Below, one piece after another: positions 15,398-24,928 of a stretch of DNA of 64,000 nucleotides. How positions within the stretch are numbered: position 1 is the first letter of the stretch; every line of letters begins with the position of its first letter. The DNA lies in assembly GCA_964621455.1 (NCBI GenBank), contig CAZULW010000002.1:1-64000 (forward strand), given 5' to 3'. The stretch comes from G020354025 sp964621455 (GTDB lineage: Bacteria > Fidelibacterota > Marinisomatia > SCGC-AAA003-L08 > TS1B11). Position numbers and translations under genes: made by a program. The notes under the pieces are model-generated. The model did no database searches and was not told the origin of the DNA. It saw only the letters and a program-made list of their open reading frames with translations.

Positions 15398-16114
15398 TCA
15401 CTCTTTCTTTTTCCCTGTTGGGCTCCCTTCAGCCTGCTTGCCGCCTTTTTCACCTTTGCTTCCTGTTGCTTTCGGGGGAGCTTTAGGCTCGGCTGCCGGC
15501 TCGAACGGTTTCTCCGGCAGGGCTACCAGCATCACCAGATAGATCAGGGCACCGGCCAGATAGAAAAAGGCGCCCGCCACGAACAGGACCCGCACCAGCG
15601 TGGAATCGATCTGGAAATAGTCGGCAATGCCGCCGCAGACACCTCCGATCTTCTTATCCTCCCGGCTGCGAAACAGCCTCCGCTCTCCAGCCAGCGCTAT
15701 GCCGGAAGCCGCCCGGCCGAAGGTGTACAGGAGATAGATACCCACCAGCACCAGTGCCAGGGGCACGAAGTCGCGGGAATGCAGGTGCACCCCGGGAATC
15801 ATCGGCCAATAGATAAACCGGAATTGACCACCCCATAGGAGAACACCCATGACCACCAGGACCAGGCCCCACCAGAAGCGCCCCTTGCTAGCGGCACCCA
15901 ACAGGGCGGTTGTGTCCTCGGCCTCTTCTATTTCCGGCTCCATGGGGATGATAAGCCAGGCAATCAAATAAAGGATCAGCCCTATGCCCCCGAACAGGAT
16001 CAGGAGCAGCCATACCACTCGGATGAGCACCGCATCAATGTTGAAGTAATGCCCCAGGCCACCACACACGCCTCCTAAAACACGGTTGGAATGGGATCGA
16101 TAAAGATGCTTCAT
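15398..16114 (-). CDS. PspC-domain membrane protein (two PspC domains)
   Basis: The protein has 238 residues. PspC domains occur at about 2-60 (LYRSHSNRVLGGVCGGLGHY plus a transmembrane helix) and 145-200 (FRSREDKKIGGVCGGIADYF, IDSTLVRVLFVAGAFF). Two further membrane helices lie between them (WWGLVLVVMGVLLW, FVPLALVLVGIYLLY). A charged Lys/Gly/Pro-rich tail ends it. PspC proteins take part in the phage-shock/envelope-stress response; no pspA or pspB is nearby. The start ATG 16112-16114 has GGAGGGCGG upstream. It leads the gene run to gpmI, rfaE1 and the propeller/GWxTD pair. Confidence 0.85.
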   Translation of the reverse strand: MKHLYRSHSNRVLGGVCGGLGHYFNIDAVLIRVVWLLLILFGGIGLILYLIAWLIIPMEPEIEEAEDTTALLGAASKGRFWWGLVLVVMGVLLWGGQFRFIYWPMIPGVHLHSRDFVPLALVLVGIYLLYTFGRAASGIALAGERRLFRSREDKKIGGVCGGIADYFQIDSTLVRVLFVAGAFFYLAGALIYLVMLVALPEKPFEPAAEPKAPPKATGSKGEKGGKQAEGSPTGKKKE

Positions 16115-16169
16115 GATTCCGCCCTCCATTATAGTACTCTCGATAAACGCCCTGGAGTAAACCTCTTCA

Positions 16170-17135
16170 TTATTGGCTGAGCTTCTCTAATGGCTCCTGG
16201 GCCAGGACTGCCAGATGCCGGGATACTGATCCAGCCAGGCTGTCAAGGTGGTACCCGCCCTCCAGGAAGGAGATGATCCGTCCCCGGCACAGTTCACCCG
16301 CCAGCCGATTCACCACCAGCGTCATCTGCTCAAAGCCTTCGGTCGTAATGTTCATTTGTCCCAGGGGATCATGTTCATGGGCATCGAAACCTGCCGAGAC
16401 TAGAATGAGCTCCGGACGATATGCCATGAGGGCATCGGCTACCGGTCCTTCCAGGATGGCCAGAAAGTCGTGATCACCCTTCCCTGCCGGTAGGGGAAAG
16501 TTAAGCGTGTAACCCCGCCCCGGCCCTACACCCTTTTCTTCCGAACGTCCGGTGCCCGGGAAGAGTGGAAACTCGTGGGTGCTTAGATAATAGACGCGAT
16601 CCGTCCCGAAAAAAATCTCCTGGGTCCCGTTGCCATGGTGCACGTCCCAGTCGAGGATGGCTACTCGTTCGACCTGATAGGCCCGGTGGGCGTAGTCGGC
16701 GGCCAGGGCTACATTGGCGAAGAGACAGAAGCCCATCGCCAGGGAAGGCAGAGCGTGGTGGCCGGGGGGACGCCCCAGGATGAAGGCGGTGCGTGATCGT
16801 CCGGAGAGAACATCATCCACTGCCTGCAAGCCCGCCCCGACCACTTTTTGAGCTGCCAGGAAGGAACCGGGGGAAACTTCCGTATCAGCCGAATCCAATA
16901 CAGCAGGTCCCTGTCGTGTCGTCTGTTCCACGCGATGAATGTACTCCATGGGATGGATCAGGGCAATCTCATCAAAAACGGCGACCCTGGCTTCCACTTT
17001 GTGATAAGCCTCCCACTGACCTGTCCTGCCAAGCAGATCCCGGATGGCCAGGAGACGGTCGGCCGACTCAGGGTGCCCTGCACTCACTTCGTGATGGATG
17101 AAATCAGGGCTCCAGTAAAGGGATAGCGGATGCAC
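16170..17135 (-). CDS. Histone deacetylase/AcuC-like deacylase family protein
   Basis: The protein has 321 residues and is an arginase-fold Zn-dependent amidohydrolase of the class II HDAC/acetylpolyamine type. The active-site motifs are all present: RPPGHHA (catalytic His pair), VAILDWDVHHGNGTQ (Zn-binding Asp and His), LVSAGFDAHEHDP (second Zn Asp) and FLEGGYHLDSLA (catalytic Gly-Gly-Tyr). The substrate cannot be told from sequence. I chose GTG 17133-17135, with GGAAG upstream, placing it 16 bases after the ABC-type gene. A longer frame would overlap that gene by over 100 bases and has only low-complexity sequence before the domain. Confidence 0.85.
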   Translation of the reverse strand: MHPLSLYWSPDFIHHEVSAGHPESADRLLAIRDLLGRTGQWEAYHKVEARVAVFDEIALIHPMEYIHRVEQTTRQGPAVLDSADTEVSPGSFLAAQKVVGAGLQAVDDVLSGRSRTAFILGRPPGHHALPSLAMGFCLFANVALAADYAHRAYQVERVAILDWDVHHGNGTQEIFFGTDRVYYLSTHEFPLFPGTGRSEEKGVGPGRGYTLNFPLPAGKGDHDFLAILEGPVADALMAYRPELILVSAGFDAHEHDPLGQMNITTEGFEQMTLVVNRLAGELCRGRIISFLEGGYHLDSLAGSVSRHLAVLAQEPLEKLSQ

Positions 17136-17151
17136 CGGATTACTTCCGGAT

Positions 17152-17934
17152 TCAGCGCCGGGAAGACTTTGCTTTTGGGGCTTTTTCACCTTCTCCGCGG
17201 GCGGTGCGAGCACTGTTTCCCCTGCCTCCGGAGACACGCCGGCCCCGGCTGCCTTCACGAACGGAGCGGATCATCGCAATGCGGCCATGGTCGAGGGTTA
17301 CCGACACCCCTGACAGGCGCCGTATGGTAGTAGGGTTGAGGGTAGATACCAGCATAGTGGTACCCTCGTAACTGCATTTCCTCTGGAGCTGGCGCTTCAC
17401 CAGATCGAGATCGTCATAACTCATATGCTGTTCGAGCTCATCGATAATCAGCACTTTCGCATCTGAAGCCACGCAGATAGCCAGATCGATCCAACGCCGC
17501 TCTCCCGGTGAAAGGGTTTTTACCTCCCGCTCCAGTTTATCACCCAGGTTCATACGCTTACTGACGGCCTTAAGCCGGTCGGCTGCCGAGTCGGTTGACC
17601 AGGGAGCGGTCCTGATATGTTTAAGCATATATCGCTCTACGGTGCCGCGTACCCGCCGGCCGGCAACCGGTACTTGAGGCAGAAAGTAGACTTCTTCCTG
17701 ATATTTCCGGCGCACATTCTGGCTGCTGATGGGATCCCCATCGTAAAGGATCGTGCCACCGGTAGGGCGGCGCTGGTTGGCCAGCATCTCCAGCAGGCTC
17801 GTTTTCCCCGATCCCGGCTGACCGATGATGGCATAAGTGATCCCGCGATGTATTTCGAAGTTCGTAATAGAAAGGACCGATTTCTTTTTAATGTGCAGGT
17901 TCAGGTTCTTGATCTGGAAAATTGGCTGCTGCAT
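17152..17934 (-). CDS. ABC-type ATPase with degenerate motifs
   Basis: The protein has 260 residues and a single nucleotide-binding domain. Walker A is IGQPGSGKTSLLE, the Q-loop is FLPQVPV, the signature is LSPGERRWIDLA (LSPGE instead of LSGGQ), and Walker B is AKVLIIDELE. The D-loop (normally SALD) reads QHMS, and the switch position reads VSTLNP where a His is normal. The tail is Arg/Lys/Gly-rich (SRGRRVSGGRGNSA). No permease gene is adjacent, so it may not power transport. The start ATG 17932-17934 has GGAGG upstream, and it begins 11 bases after the amidotransferase gene. Confidence 0.7.
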   Translation of the reverse strand: MQQPIFQIKNLNLHIKKKSVLSITNFEIHRGITYAIIGQPGSGKTSLLEMLANQRRPTGGTILYDGDPISSQNVRRKYQEEVYFLPQVPVAGRRVRGTVERYMLKHIRTAPWSTDSAADRLKAVSKRMNLGDKLEREVKTLSPGERRWIDLAICVASDAKVLIIDELEQHMSYDDLDLVKRQLQRKCSYEGTTMLVSTLNPTTIRRLSGVSVTLDHGRIAMIRSVREGSRGRRVSGGRGNSARTARGEGEKAPKAKSSRR

Positions 17935-17945
17935 AAAACCTCCTA

Positions 17946-18644
17946 TTAGGTCAAGTGTTGAATAAAGTTGGTTAGTACCTGACGTGAATTCTCGCCGCGG
18001 GTGTAAAGGCCGGGGCAAGCGGCATTGCCACGGCCAGAGCGCAGCCGAGCGTACATCCGGGCAACCTCCTCCTTAAACTCCGGGTGAAACTGAACCCCGA
18101 AGGCAAAGCTGCCCAGCCGCAATGCCTGCAGGCCCATATCGTTGGTGGCCAGCACTTGTGCTCCGGGCGGAAGGTCGGTAACCACTTCCTGGTGGGTCTG
18201 ATAAACGGGAATGCGCCTGACCATGCCTTGAAAAAGGGGGGACGCGGCGCCGGCTTCAGTAAGGATTACCGTTGCGGGTCCCAGCTCCCATCCTTCGGGA
18301 TTGAGGCCCACCCGGCCGCCGGTAGACACGGCCAACAGTTGGTGTCCGAAGCAAACTCCCAGAACGGGATGGCCGTCATCCACGGACCGGGCGATGCCTT
18401 CCTTGACGGCCGGGAACCATGGGAGATCATCGTTCACCGAATCTGACGAACCGGTGATGATCCAGCCGTCGGAGTCCACCGGTGCCGGCACAGGATCCCC
18501 ATCAAAGAGGAAGTGCACGCGGTAGCTGGCCTTTACGCCGGGGCGCTCCTGAAACCAGCGGTCAAAATCGCCGTAGTGTTCCTGGATGGGGGGCAAGGTA
18601 CGCCCGGTCATGAGGATGTCCACGCGGGGCACAGCCGGGCTCAT
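17946..18644 (-). CDS. Class I glutamine amidotransferase-like protein
   Basis: The protein has 232 residues, similar to the GMP-synthase-type GATase domain used alone (YP_ proteins of the GATase1 family). The nucleophile elbow is HPVLGVCFGHQLLA (catalytic Cys), and the His-Glu pair is in FGVQFHPEFKEE. Other matches are GWIITGSSDSVNDDLPW and VYQTHQEVVTDLP. It should hydrolyse glutamine or a gamma-glutamyl compound for a partner that I cannot identify; no synthase subunit is next to it. I prefer ATG 18642-18644; a GTG two codons upstream is also possible. Confidence 0.8.
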   Translation of the reverse strand: MSPAVPRVDILMTGRTLPPIQEHYGDFDRWFQERPGVKASYRVHFLFDGDPVPAPVDSDGWIITGSSDSVNDDLPWFPAVKEGIARSVDDGHPVLGVCFGHQLLAVSTGGRVGLNPEGWELGPATVILTEAGAASPLFQGMVRRIPVYQTHQEVVTDLPPGAQVLATNDMGLQALRLGSFAFGVQFHPEFKEEVARMYARLRSGRGNAACPGLYTRGENSRQVLTNFIQHLT

Positions 18645-18763
18645 GAACACAACCTGCTTTGCCAGCTCGTGAAGCCGTATGAAACCGGAAACGATTTGGT
18701 CCTTTTCAGCACGTCCGCTTAACGTCGTGCCTCGAAAGGGAGACAGGATACGAGACGAACAGT

Positions 18764-19699
18764 CTAGGCCTGGTTCGCTAGAAAGCGTTCCGCATCGATA
18801 GCCGCGGCACAGCCGGATCCTGCCGCCGTGACGGCCTGGCGATAGACCGCGTCCTGGACATCGCCACAGGCAAACACTCCGGGTACTGAGGTCCGCGTAG
18901 ACTTGCCCCGGGTAATAATATACCCTCGCTCATCCATTTCCACCTGGCCGTCGAACAGCCCGGTGTTGGGAGTATGACCGATGGCGAGAAAGACGCCATC
19001 ACATCGAAATTCGTCGGTCTCACCTGTCCGGGTGTCCTTGAGGATCACCCCAGTCAGGCCGCCGTCTTGAGGGTCGCCCAGCATTTCTTCCACCACCGCG
19101 TTCCAACGAATATTCACCTTGGGATTCTTGAAAACGCGCTCCTGCATGATCTTAGACGCGCGCAGCTGATCACGACGGTGGACAATGGTCACCTTGGAGG
19201 CAAACCTGGTGAGGAAACCGGCCTCCTCCAGGGCGGAGTCACCACCGCCAACTACGATCACCTGCTTGTCCTGATAGAAAAATCCATCACAGGTGGCGCA
19301 GGTGGAAATCCCATGACCCATGAGCGCGGACTCGGATTCCAGCCCCAACAGGCGGGCCGAGGCGCCCGTACTAACAATCACCGTCTCCGCTTCGGTGAAT
19401 TTATCCTCGATCCATATTTGGAAGGGAGCTGAGGACAAGTCCACCCTGGTGACGGTCTGGAAGCGGGTCTCCGCACCAAAACGCTGGGCCTGCTTGCGAA
19501 ACAATTCCATCATTTCCGGTCCCGACACACCGTCGGGAAAACCGGGGTAGTTCTCAACCTCGTTGGTAATTATGAGCTGTCCACCAGGCTGGGGACCTTC
19601 AAACACCAGGGGGTTCAGCTTGGCCCTGGCTGCATAAAGAGCGGCCGTCAGGCCGGCAGGGCCTGAACCGATAATCACTACCTTTCGAGACTCTGACAT
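18764..19699 (-). CDS. trxB: Thioredoxin-disulfide reductase
   Basis: The protein has 311 residues and is a low-molecular-weight flavoprotein that uses NADPH to reduce thioredoxin. The FAD-binding site is VVIIGSGPAGLTAALYAARA, the redox-active pair is CATC (ISTCATCDGFF), and the NADPH site is VIVVGGGDSALEEAGFL with HRRDQLRASK. The C-terminal FAD motif is VFACGDVQDAVYRQAVTAAG. It follows trxA with an 11-base gap, so the two form one operon. Length and motifs are all normal. Confidence 0.95.
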   Translation of the reverse strand: MSESRKVVIIGSGPAGLTAALYAARAKLNPLVFEGPQPGGQLIITNEVENYPGFPDGVSGPEMMELFRKQAQRFGAETRFQTVTRVDLSSAPFQIWIEDKFTEAETVIVSTGASARLLGLESESALMGHGISTCATCDGFFYQDKQVIVVGGGDSALEEAGFLTRFASKVTIVHRRDQLRASKIMQERVFKNPKVNIRWNAVVEEMLGDPQDGGLTGVILKDTRTGETDEFRCDGVFLAIGHTPNTGLFDGQVEMDERGYIITRGKSTRTSVPGVFACGDVQDAVYRQAVTAAGSGCAAAIDAERFLANQA

Positions 19700-19710
19700 T
19701 ATCCTTTCTT

Positions 19711-20037
19711 CTATAGGGCCTGGTTTAACAGATCTGTGATCTGGGCCTTGGGAACGGCGCCCACGAGCTGCTTGCTCACCTGGCCATCTTTGAACAGAAG
19801 TATGCTGGGAATACTGCGGATTCCATACCTGGCCGCGATGCCAGGATCATGATCCACATTCAACTTGCCTACTATCACTTTATCCTTGTATGCCGCGGCA
19901 ACCTCCTCGATGGTCGGGGCGATCACGTGGCACGGGCCGCACCACTCCGCCCAGAATTCCACCAGTACCGGCTGATCAGAGGTCAGCACCTTCTCATCGA
20001 AGTCCTGTTCGGAGAACTCAACCGTATTTGCACTCAT
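19711..20037 (-). CDS. trxA: Thioredoxin
   Basis: The protein has 108 residues, the standard thioredoxin length. The active site is FWAEWCGPCHVIAPTIEEVA. The cis-Pro loop is IRSIPSILLFKDG, and KLNVDHDPGIAARYGI is typical. It is a general disulfide reductant, recharged by the trxB product encoded directly downstream. The start ATG has GCAGGAGCAG upstream. A promoter-like site lies just before it. Confidence 0.95.
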   Translation of the reverse strand: MSANTVEFSEQDFDEKVLTSDQPVLVEFWAEWCGPCHVIAPTIEEVAAAYKDKVIVGKLNVDHDPGIAARYGIRSIPSILLFKDGQVSKQLVGAVPKAQITDLLNQAL

Positions 20038-20059
20038 CGTGCTTCTGCTCCTGCGTTAC

Positions 20060-20087
20060 AATGTATCAAAATTCACGTCGACTTCAA
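20060..20087 (-). promoter_or_regulatory. Putative trxA-trxB promoter
   Basis: On the minus strand TTGAAG (20082-20087) and TACATT (20060-20065) are spaced by 16 bases and lie 23 bases before the trxA start. It is a by-eye sigma-70-type match. Confidence 0.4.
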
Positions 20088-20139
20088 CATTTAAGTTATT
20101 CCCAAAGGTGCCTGATAGGCAAAGGGTACGGCGGGCAAT

Positions 20140-20462
20140 CAGCGGTCAGCGGACAGCGGTCAGCTATCAGCGGTTAGCTCGCCGGCTGGCGGATCAGCGA
20201 TCAGCGGTCAGCGATTAGCCGTTAGCCTTCAGCTTGCCAGCCTTGAGCCGATAGCGTCGCGCTGAGCTGCGTCGAAGCGCCATCTGTCGTCCTTCGACTG
20301 AGCTCAGGACGACACACAGTAGCCAGCCCTTCGGTACGCCGGTCCCGAAGGGACTCCTGTGGAGCTGGCGGACTCAGGACAAGGCTCAGGGCAAGCCCCA
20401 AGCCTCAAGTCTCAAGCCCTTCGCCTCCGCTCAGGGCATGGCTCAGGGCAGGCCCCCGGCCA
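20140..20462. repeat. Repeat-filled spacer (CAGCGGT and CTTCGAC/CTCAGG types)
   Basis: The left half is a tract of variants of TCAGCGGTCAGC/TCAGCGATTAGC (about 20140-20235). The right half holds palindrome-like strings of the type GTCCTTCGACTGAGCTCAGGACGAC (20289-20312) and CTCAGGGCA repeats up to the end of the second TolB/TPR copy. There is no gene. Some of these strings resemble those behind the first TolB/TPR copy. Confidence 0.55.
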
Positions 20463-20499
20463 CCAGCGCCTTAAACCGCGGGTGCTCCCGCAGGGGGTC

Positions 20500-22446
20500 T
20501 CAGGTGGGGTCAAGCCGCAGTAAGGGCACCGACAAGTCTCCGGGGATGGAGAGCAGGTAGGCGAGCTTGTCTATGGCCGCCTCGTATTCGCCCACCATGG
20601 TATAGATGATAGCCAGGTCCTGCTCCCGGGAGCAGCCCCCCACGGCATTCTTACTGATGGGCAGCAGCGCCACCCCCTTTTGCCCGGCGCGCAGGGCTTC
20701 CTCCTTACGACCCAGCCCGGCGTAAGCGATGCCCAGGGTGCTGTGGTAGCGGGATTCCCTGGGGTCCTCCTGGAGCTTGGCTTCCATAAGCACACGGGCC
20801 GAGTCGTAGTAAGCCCGGGCCAGGTCCCCTTGGCCCATAAGGTTATAAACTTGGGCATACCATACGGACCTGGGAATATATCCCCATTGGTCGTCCTTAA
20901 CCTCCGCCGGTGCATGGGCCAGCTGCTCCAGGGCCGCTGAGTAGTTTCTGTCGAACATGTTCAGCCGGGCGCGTCCCCGGAAGAGTCGCGGGTCGGCGGC
21001 ATTAGCGAGGTTGCGGGCGGCCTCCTCAAGGACATCCCAGGCTTTCCGGGTGTTCCCTTCCCGCCTGACGTACAGCCAAGCCTTACTTGTATAGTACCCT
21101 AAATAGTCAGGCCGCAGCGCAATGGCCTGGTTGATAGATCGTATCGCCTCGGGATACCGGCGCAGAAGGCGATAGGTTTCAGCAAGATAGAAGGCTAGGC
21201 TTGCAGAGCGGGGATCAAGCTCGTAAGCCTTCAGTTGATTGGCCAGCGCCTGCTCAAATTTCCCCTGCCGCCGCTGCACATATCCGATATGTGCCAGAGC
21301 CGGGGCGGAGTTGGGCATGCCTTTCAGCGCAATGGTAAACTGTTCCAAAGCCCGGTCATAGTCCATGAGGCCCTGGTAATAGTACTTTCCCAGGGCGAAG
21401 TGGGCATAGGGGAGATCGGTGTCCAGCTCCAGCGCCCGATCCACGGCGGCCTTGGCCATAGCCAGGCGCTTCGGGGTGTGGTCTTCGTGGAACCAGTATA
21501 TATTGGTATGCGCCGATGAGAGTCCTGTATAAGCCAGGGCGAAGGTGGGGTCCAGCTTGACTGCCCTATCACACATCTGAGCAGCCATCTGACGCTTCTG
21601 CTGAACGCCATATTCCCTGCCACGCAGATAAAAGTCGTAGGCTTCAAGGTTTTCGGTGTGCCGGTCCTCAATGCGCTGCTCCTCCTCCGGGGTCAGGGTG
21701 GCTTTAAGGGCCGCGGCGATCTGGCTGGCCACGTCGCTCTGGATGGCGAAGACGTCGGTCAGGTCGCGGTCGTATTCGTCCGCCCAGAGGTGTTTTTCAG
21801 TGGCCACATCAATCAACTGGCTGGTAACCCGCACCCGGTTCCCATAGCGGCGCACGCTGCCCTCCAGAAGGGTCGCAACGCCCAGTTCCCGGCCGATCTC
21901 GCGAGCCCGCTTGTCAGAGTTTTTGTACAGCATACTGGACGTTCGGGCGATGACCTCCATATCGCCGATCTTGGAAAGGTGGGTCAGGATATCGTCGGTG
22001 ATGCCGTCGCTGAAATTGACGAACGGCAGCACGGCAATGGACCTTTCCCCCAGCCCGGCTTCCGCCACCGCGTCGGCTTCCTGCCCTGGCCTACCCCACC
22101 ACGACCACACCGCCGCGATGATGGCCAGGGCTGCGACAATGGCCAGGGTCTTATTGCCGATGACGATGTGGTGCGGGGCTTTGGCCGCGGTGGGCTCCCG
22201 TTCAGGCTTGGCCCGCACCAGGCCCTCGGCGGTGAGGTCGAAGGCCCAGGCCATACCGACGGCGACAGGGAAGCACAGCAGCAGTACTACAATAAGGGCG
22301 GTGCCAACCCAAGCGGGAATGGGTAGATAGTCGAAAGTTGCGTCAACGATCTGGAAGATGATGAAAGCGATGCCCGCATAGACCACGGCCACCCGGAAGA
22401 CCCGGCGGCGCCTGAGCTCGGAGATCAGATCGGCAAGTTTGCGCAT
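20500..22446 (-). CDS. TolB-like/TPR membrane protein (copy 2, shortened paralogue)
   Basis: The protein has 648 residues with the same layout as the 6675-8714 protein: three N-terminal membrane segments, TolB-like domain, TPR array. The first 90 residues and the TolB domain are nearly identical. Two lesions stand out. A nine-residue, 27-base in-frame deletion (SKDDEYFCD) in the TolB domain is bounded by GCGAC direct repeats. Where copy 1 has TGG, copy 2 has TGA, and the old frame continues after it as DPLREHPRF..., so the last 17 or so residues are lost. The TPR part has diverged more, so the duplication is not brand-new. The start ATG has AAGAGGGCACC upstream. Confidence 0.7.
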   Translation of the reverse strand: MRKLADLISELRRRRVFRVAVVYAGIAFIIFQIVDATFDYLPIPAWVGTALIVVLLLCFPVAVGMAWAFDLTAEGLVRAKPEREPTAAKAPHHIVIGNKTLAIVAALAIIAAVWSWWGRPGQEADAVAEAGLGERSIAVLPFVNFSDGITDDILTHLSKIGDMEVIARTSSMLYKNSDKRAREIGRELGVATLLEGSVRRYGNRVRVTSQLIDVATEKHLWADEYDRDLTDVFAIQSDVASQIAAALKATLTPEEEQRIEDRHTENLEAYDFYLRGREYGVQQKRQMAAQMCDRAVKLDPTFALAYTGLSSAHTNIYWFHEDHTPKRLAMAKAAVDRALELDTDLPYAHFALGKYYYQGLMDYDRALEQFTIALKGMPNSAPALAHIGYVQRRQGKFEQALANQLKAYELDPRSASLAFYLAETYRLLRRYPEAIRSINQAIALRPDYLGYYTSKAWLYVRREGNTRKAWDVLEEAARNLANAADPRLFRGRARLNMFDRNYSAALEQLAHAPAEVKDDQWGYIPRSVWYAQVYNLMGQGDLARAYYDSARVLMEAKLQEDPRESRYHSTLGIAYAGLGRKEEALRAGQKGVALLPISKNAVGGCSREQDLAIIYTMVGEYEAAIDKLAYLLSIPGDLSVPLLRLDPT

Positions 22447-22546
22447 GGTGCCCTCTTAGACGGGTATGTTATGGAATCTCAATCGGTAATATCGGCTCTG
22501 ATAAATGGAAATGCAAGCGAATTAAGGGGACCGGGGGGTGAGGTCC

Positions 22547-23857
<1,311 letters not shown>

Positions 23858-23909
23858 GTTTCCTTACTTGATAAAGATTAATTAGTGGCAGACCCGTCTG
23901 GCCCGTCAG

Positions 23910-23948
23910 CCCCGCCGCGAGGCGGGATTAGTCCCGCAGGAAGCGGGA
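23910..23948. repeat. Pair of GC-rich palindromes behind fmdB
   Basis: CCCCGCC GCGA GGCGGG (23910-23927) and TCCCGC AGGAA GCGGGA (23932-23948) are two adjacent hairpins in the 128-base spacer between icd and fmdB. Either may help end transcription of fmdB, though there is no T run. Confidence 0.45.
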
Positions 23949-23985
23949 GATGCCCGTCAGGATGCCGGACAGGCTGCCGGACAGG

Positions 23986-24327
23986 TCACTGGTCGCTCTT
24001 CTGGCAGGCAGAGGAGCTTTCGCTTTTCCCTGACAGATCCTTTTGGATATGCTCCGAGTTCTCCGCCTTGCCCTGGTCGTCGCCGGCGGCCCCGACGCTT
24101 CTGTCGGGGCCCGGTGGGGGTTTATCCGAAGTGATCCCTTTGGGGCGCGCATAGTCAGTAAGGTAAAAGCCGGAACCTTTGAAGATCAGCCCCGCACCGG
24201 CTCCGATCAGGCGTCGGACCCGCTTCCTGCCGCAGCTGGGACAGCGCTTGACAGGCTTATCGGTCATGGCCTGGAACTGCTCAAACTGGTGGCCACAGGC
24301 ATCACATACGTAGCTGTACGTTGGCAT
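23986..24327 (-). CDS. FmdB-family zinc-ribbon protein
   Basis: The protein has 113 residues. The N-terminal FmdB zinc ribbon (MPTYSYVCDACGHQFEQFQ, then VKRCPSCGRKRVRRL) carries two CxxC pairs and continues with FKGSGFYLTDYA. These small proteins are widespread regulators or accessory proteins of unclear function. The C-terminal tail (from about residue 70) is low-complexity and polar. Part of it (PGPDRSVGA) is encoded by a perfect GGCCCCGAC/GTCGGGGCC palindrome, so the tail looks like an insertion-derived extension. Confidence 0.85.
   Translation of the reverse strand: MPTYSYVCDACGHQFEQFQAMTDKPVKRCPSCGRKRVRRLIGAGAGLIFKGSGFYLTDYARPKGITSDKPPPGPDRSVGAAGDDQGKAENSEHIQKDLSGKSESSSACQKSDQ
24088..24111. 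repeat. GCCCCGAC palindrome inside fmdB
   Basis: GGCCCCGAC GCTTCT GTCGGGGCC is a hairpin inside the coding sequence. Related palindromes at 3285-3305 and 59747-59768 also lie in reading frames and give Pro-Asp peptides (GPDR, VPDA, GPDV). Confidence 0.6.
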
Positions 24328-24445
24328 TGTTTCCTTCTCTTTCCCCTTTGGCTACTGCACTCAATTACTCCATACCGATAGATGCGGCTCCCAGGCAGAA
24401 ATGAACAAGGCACTTGATAGGCGGCGCAGCCCTCCAGCGGACGGC

Positions 24446-24928
24446 TCACTCATGCCGGTACTTCTGATCCAGGGCCTCCTTGACCACCGGCGGTACAAAA
24501 TCGGATACGTCACCACCGAGGCTGGAGATCTCCCGGATAATGGACGAGTTCAGGTGGGTGTAGCGGTCGTGGGGCATGAGGAAGACTGTGGTCACATCCT
24601 GGTCCATGTGCCGGTTCATGAGGGCCATCTGAAATTCGGCCTCGAAGTCGGAGACGGCCCGCAGGCCCCGGATGATGGCGCAGGCCCCTTTGGCTCTGGC
24701 GTGGTCCACTACCAGGCCCGAGAAATGATCCACCTCAATATTGCCCAGGCCTTTCACGGCCTCCCGGATTATGTCCAGCCGCTCCTCAACACTAAACAGC
24801 GGTACCTTGCCCCGGTTCTCGGCCACAGTAATGATGACCTTGTCAAAAAGGGTAAGTGCCCGGACGATCACGTCCAGGTGACCGTTTGTGATGGGATCAA
24901 AAGTGCCGGGATAGATGACTGTTCTCAT
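24446..24928 (-). CDS. coaD: Phosphopantetheine adenylyltransferase
   Basis: The protein has 160 residues and makes dephospho-CoA from ATP and 4'-phosphopantetheine. The nucleotidyl-transferase motif is VIYPGTFDPITNGHLDVI, the substrate region is GLVVDHARAKGACAIIRGLR, and the ATP site ends with THLNSSIIREIS. The start is the ATG (MRTVIYPG) whose first bases overlap the rsmD stop in ATGA, so the two genes are coupled. Pairing of rsmD and coaD is common in bacteria. Confidence 0.95.
   Translation of the reverse strand: MRTVIYPGTFDPITNGHLDVIVRALTLFDKVIITVAENRGKVPLFSVEERLDIIREAVKGLGNIEVDHFSGLVVDHARAKGACAIIRGLRAVSDFEAEFQMALMNRHMDQDVTTVFLMPHDRYTHLNSSIIREISSLGGDVSDFVPPVVKEALDQKYRHE

Noticed and set aside
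15465..15482. CTTTCGGGGGAGC resembling the MITE-like element end
   Set aside because: It lies in the PspC coding sequence with no facing partner; the same holds for TTTCGGGGGAACGG near 46695.
16114..16135. TATAAT just before the PspC gene as a promoter
   Set aside because: It lies only about 16 bases before the start codon, would remove most of the ribosome-binding leader, and has no -35 partner.
20140..20240. Possible CRISPR or origin iterons in the CAGCGGT tract
   Set aside because: Units are imperfect, irregularly spaced and without DnaA boxes or a replication gene nearby.
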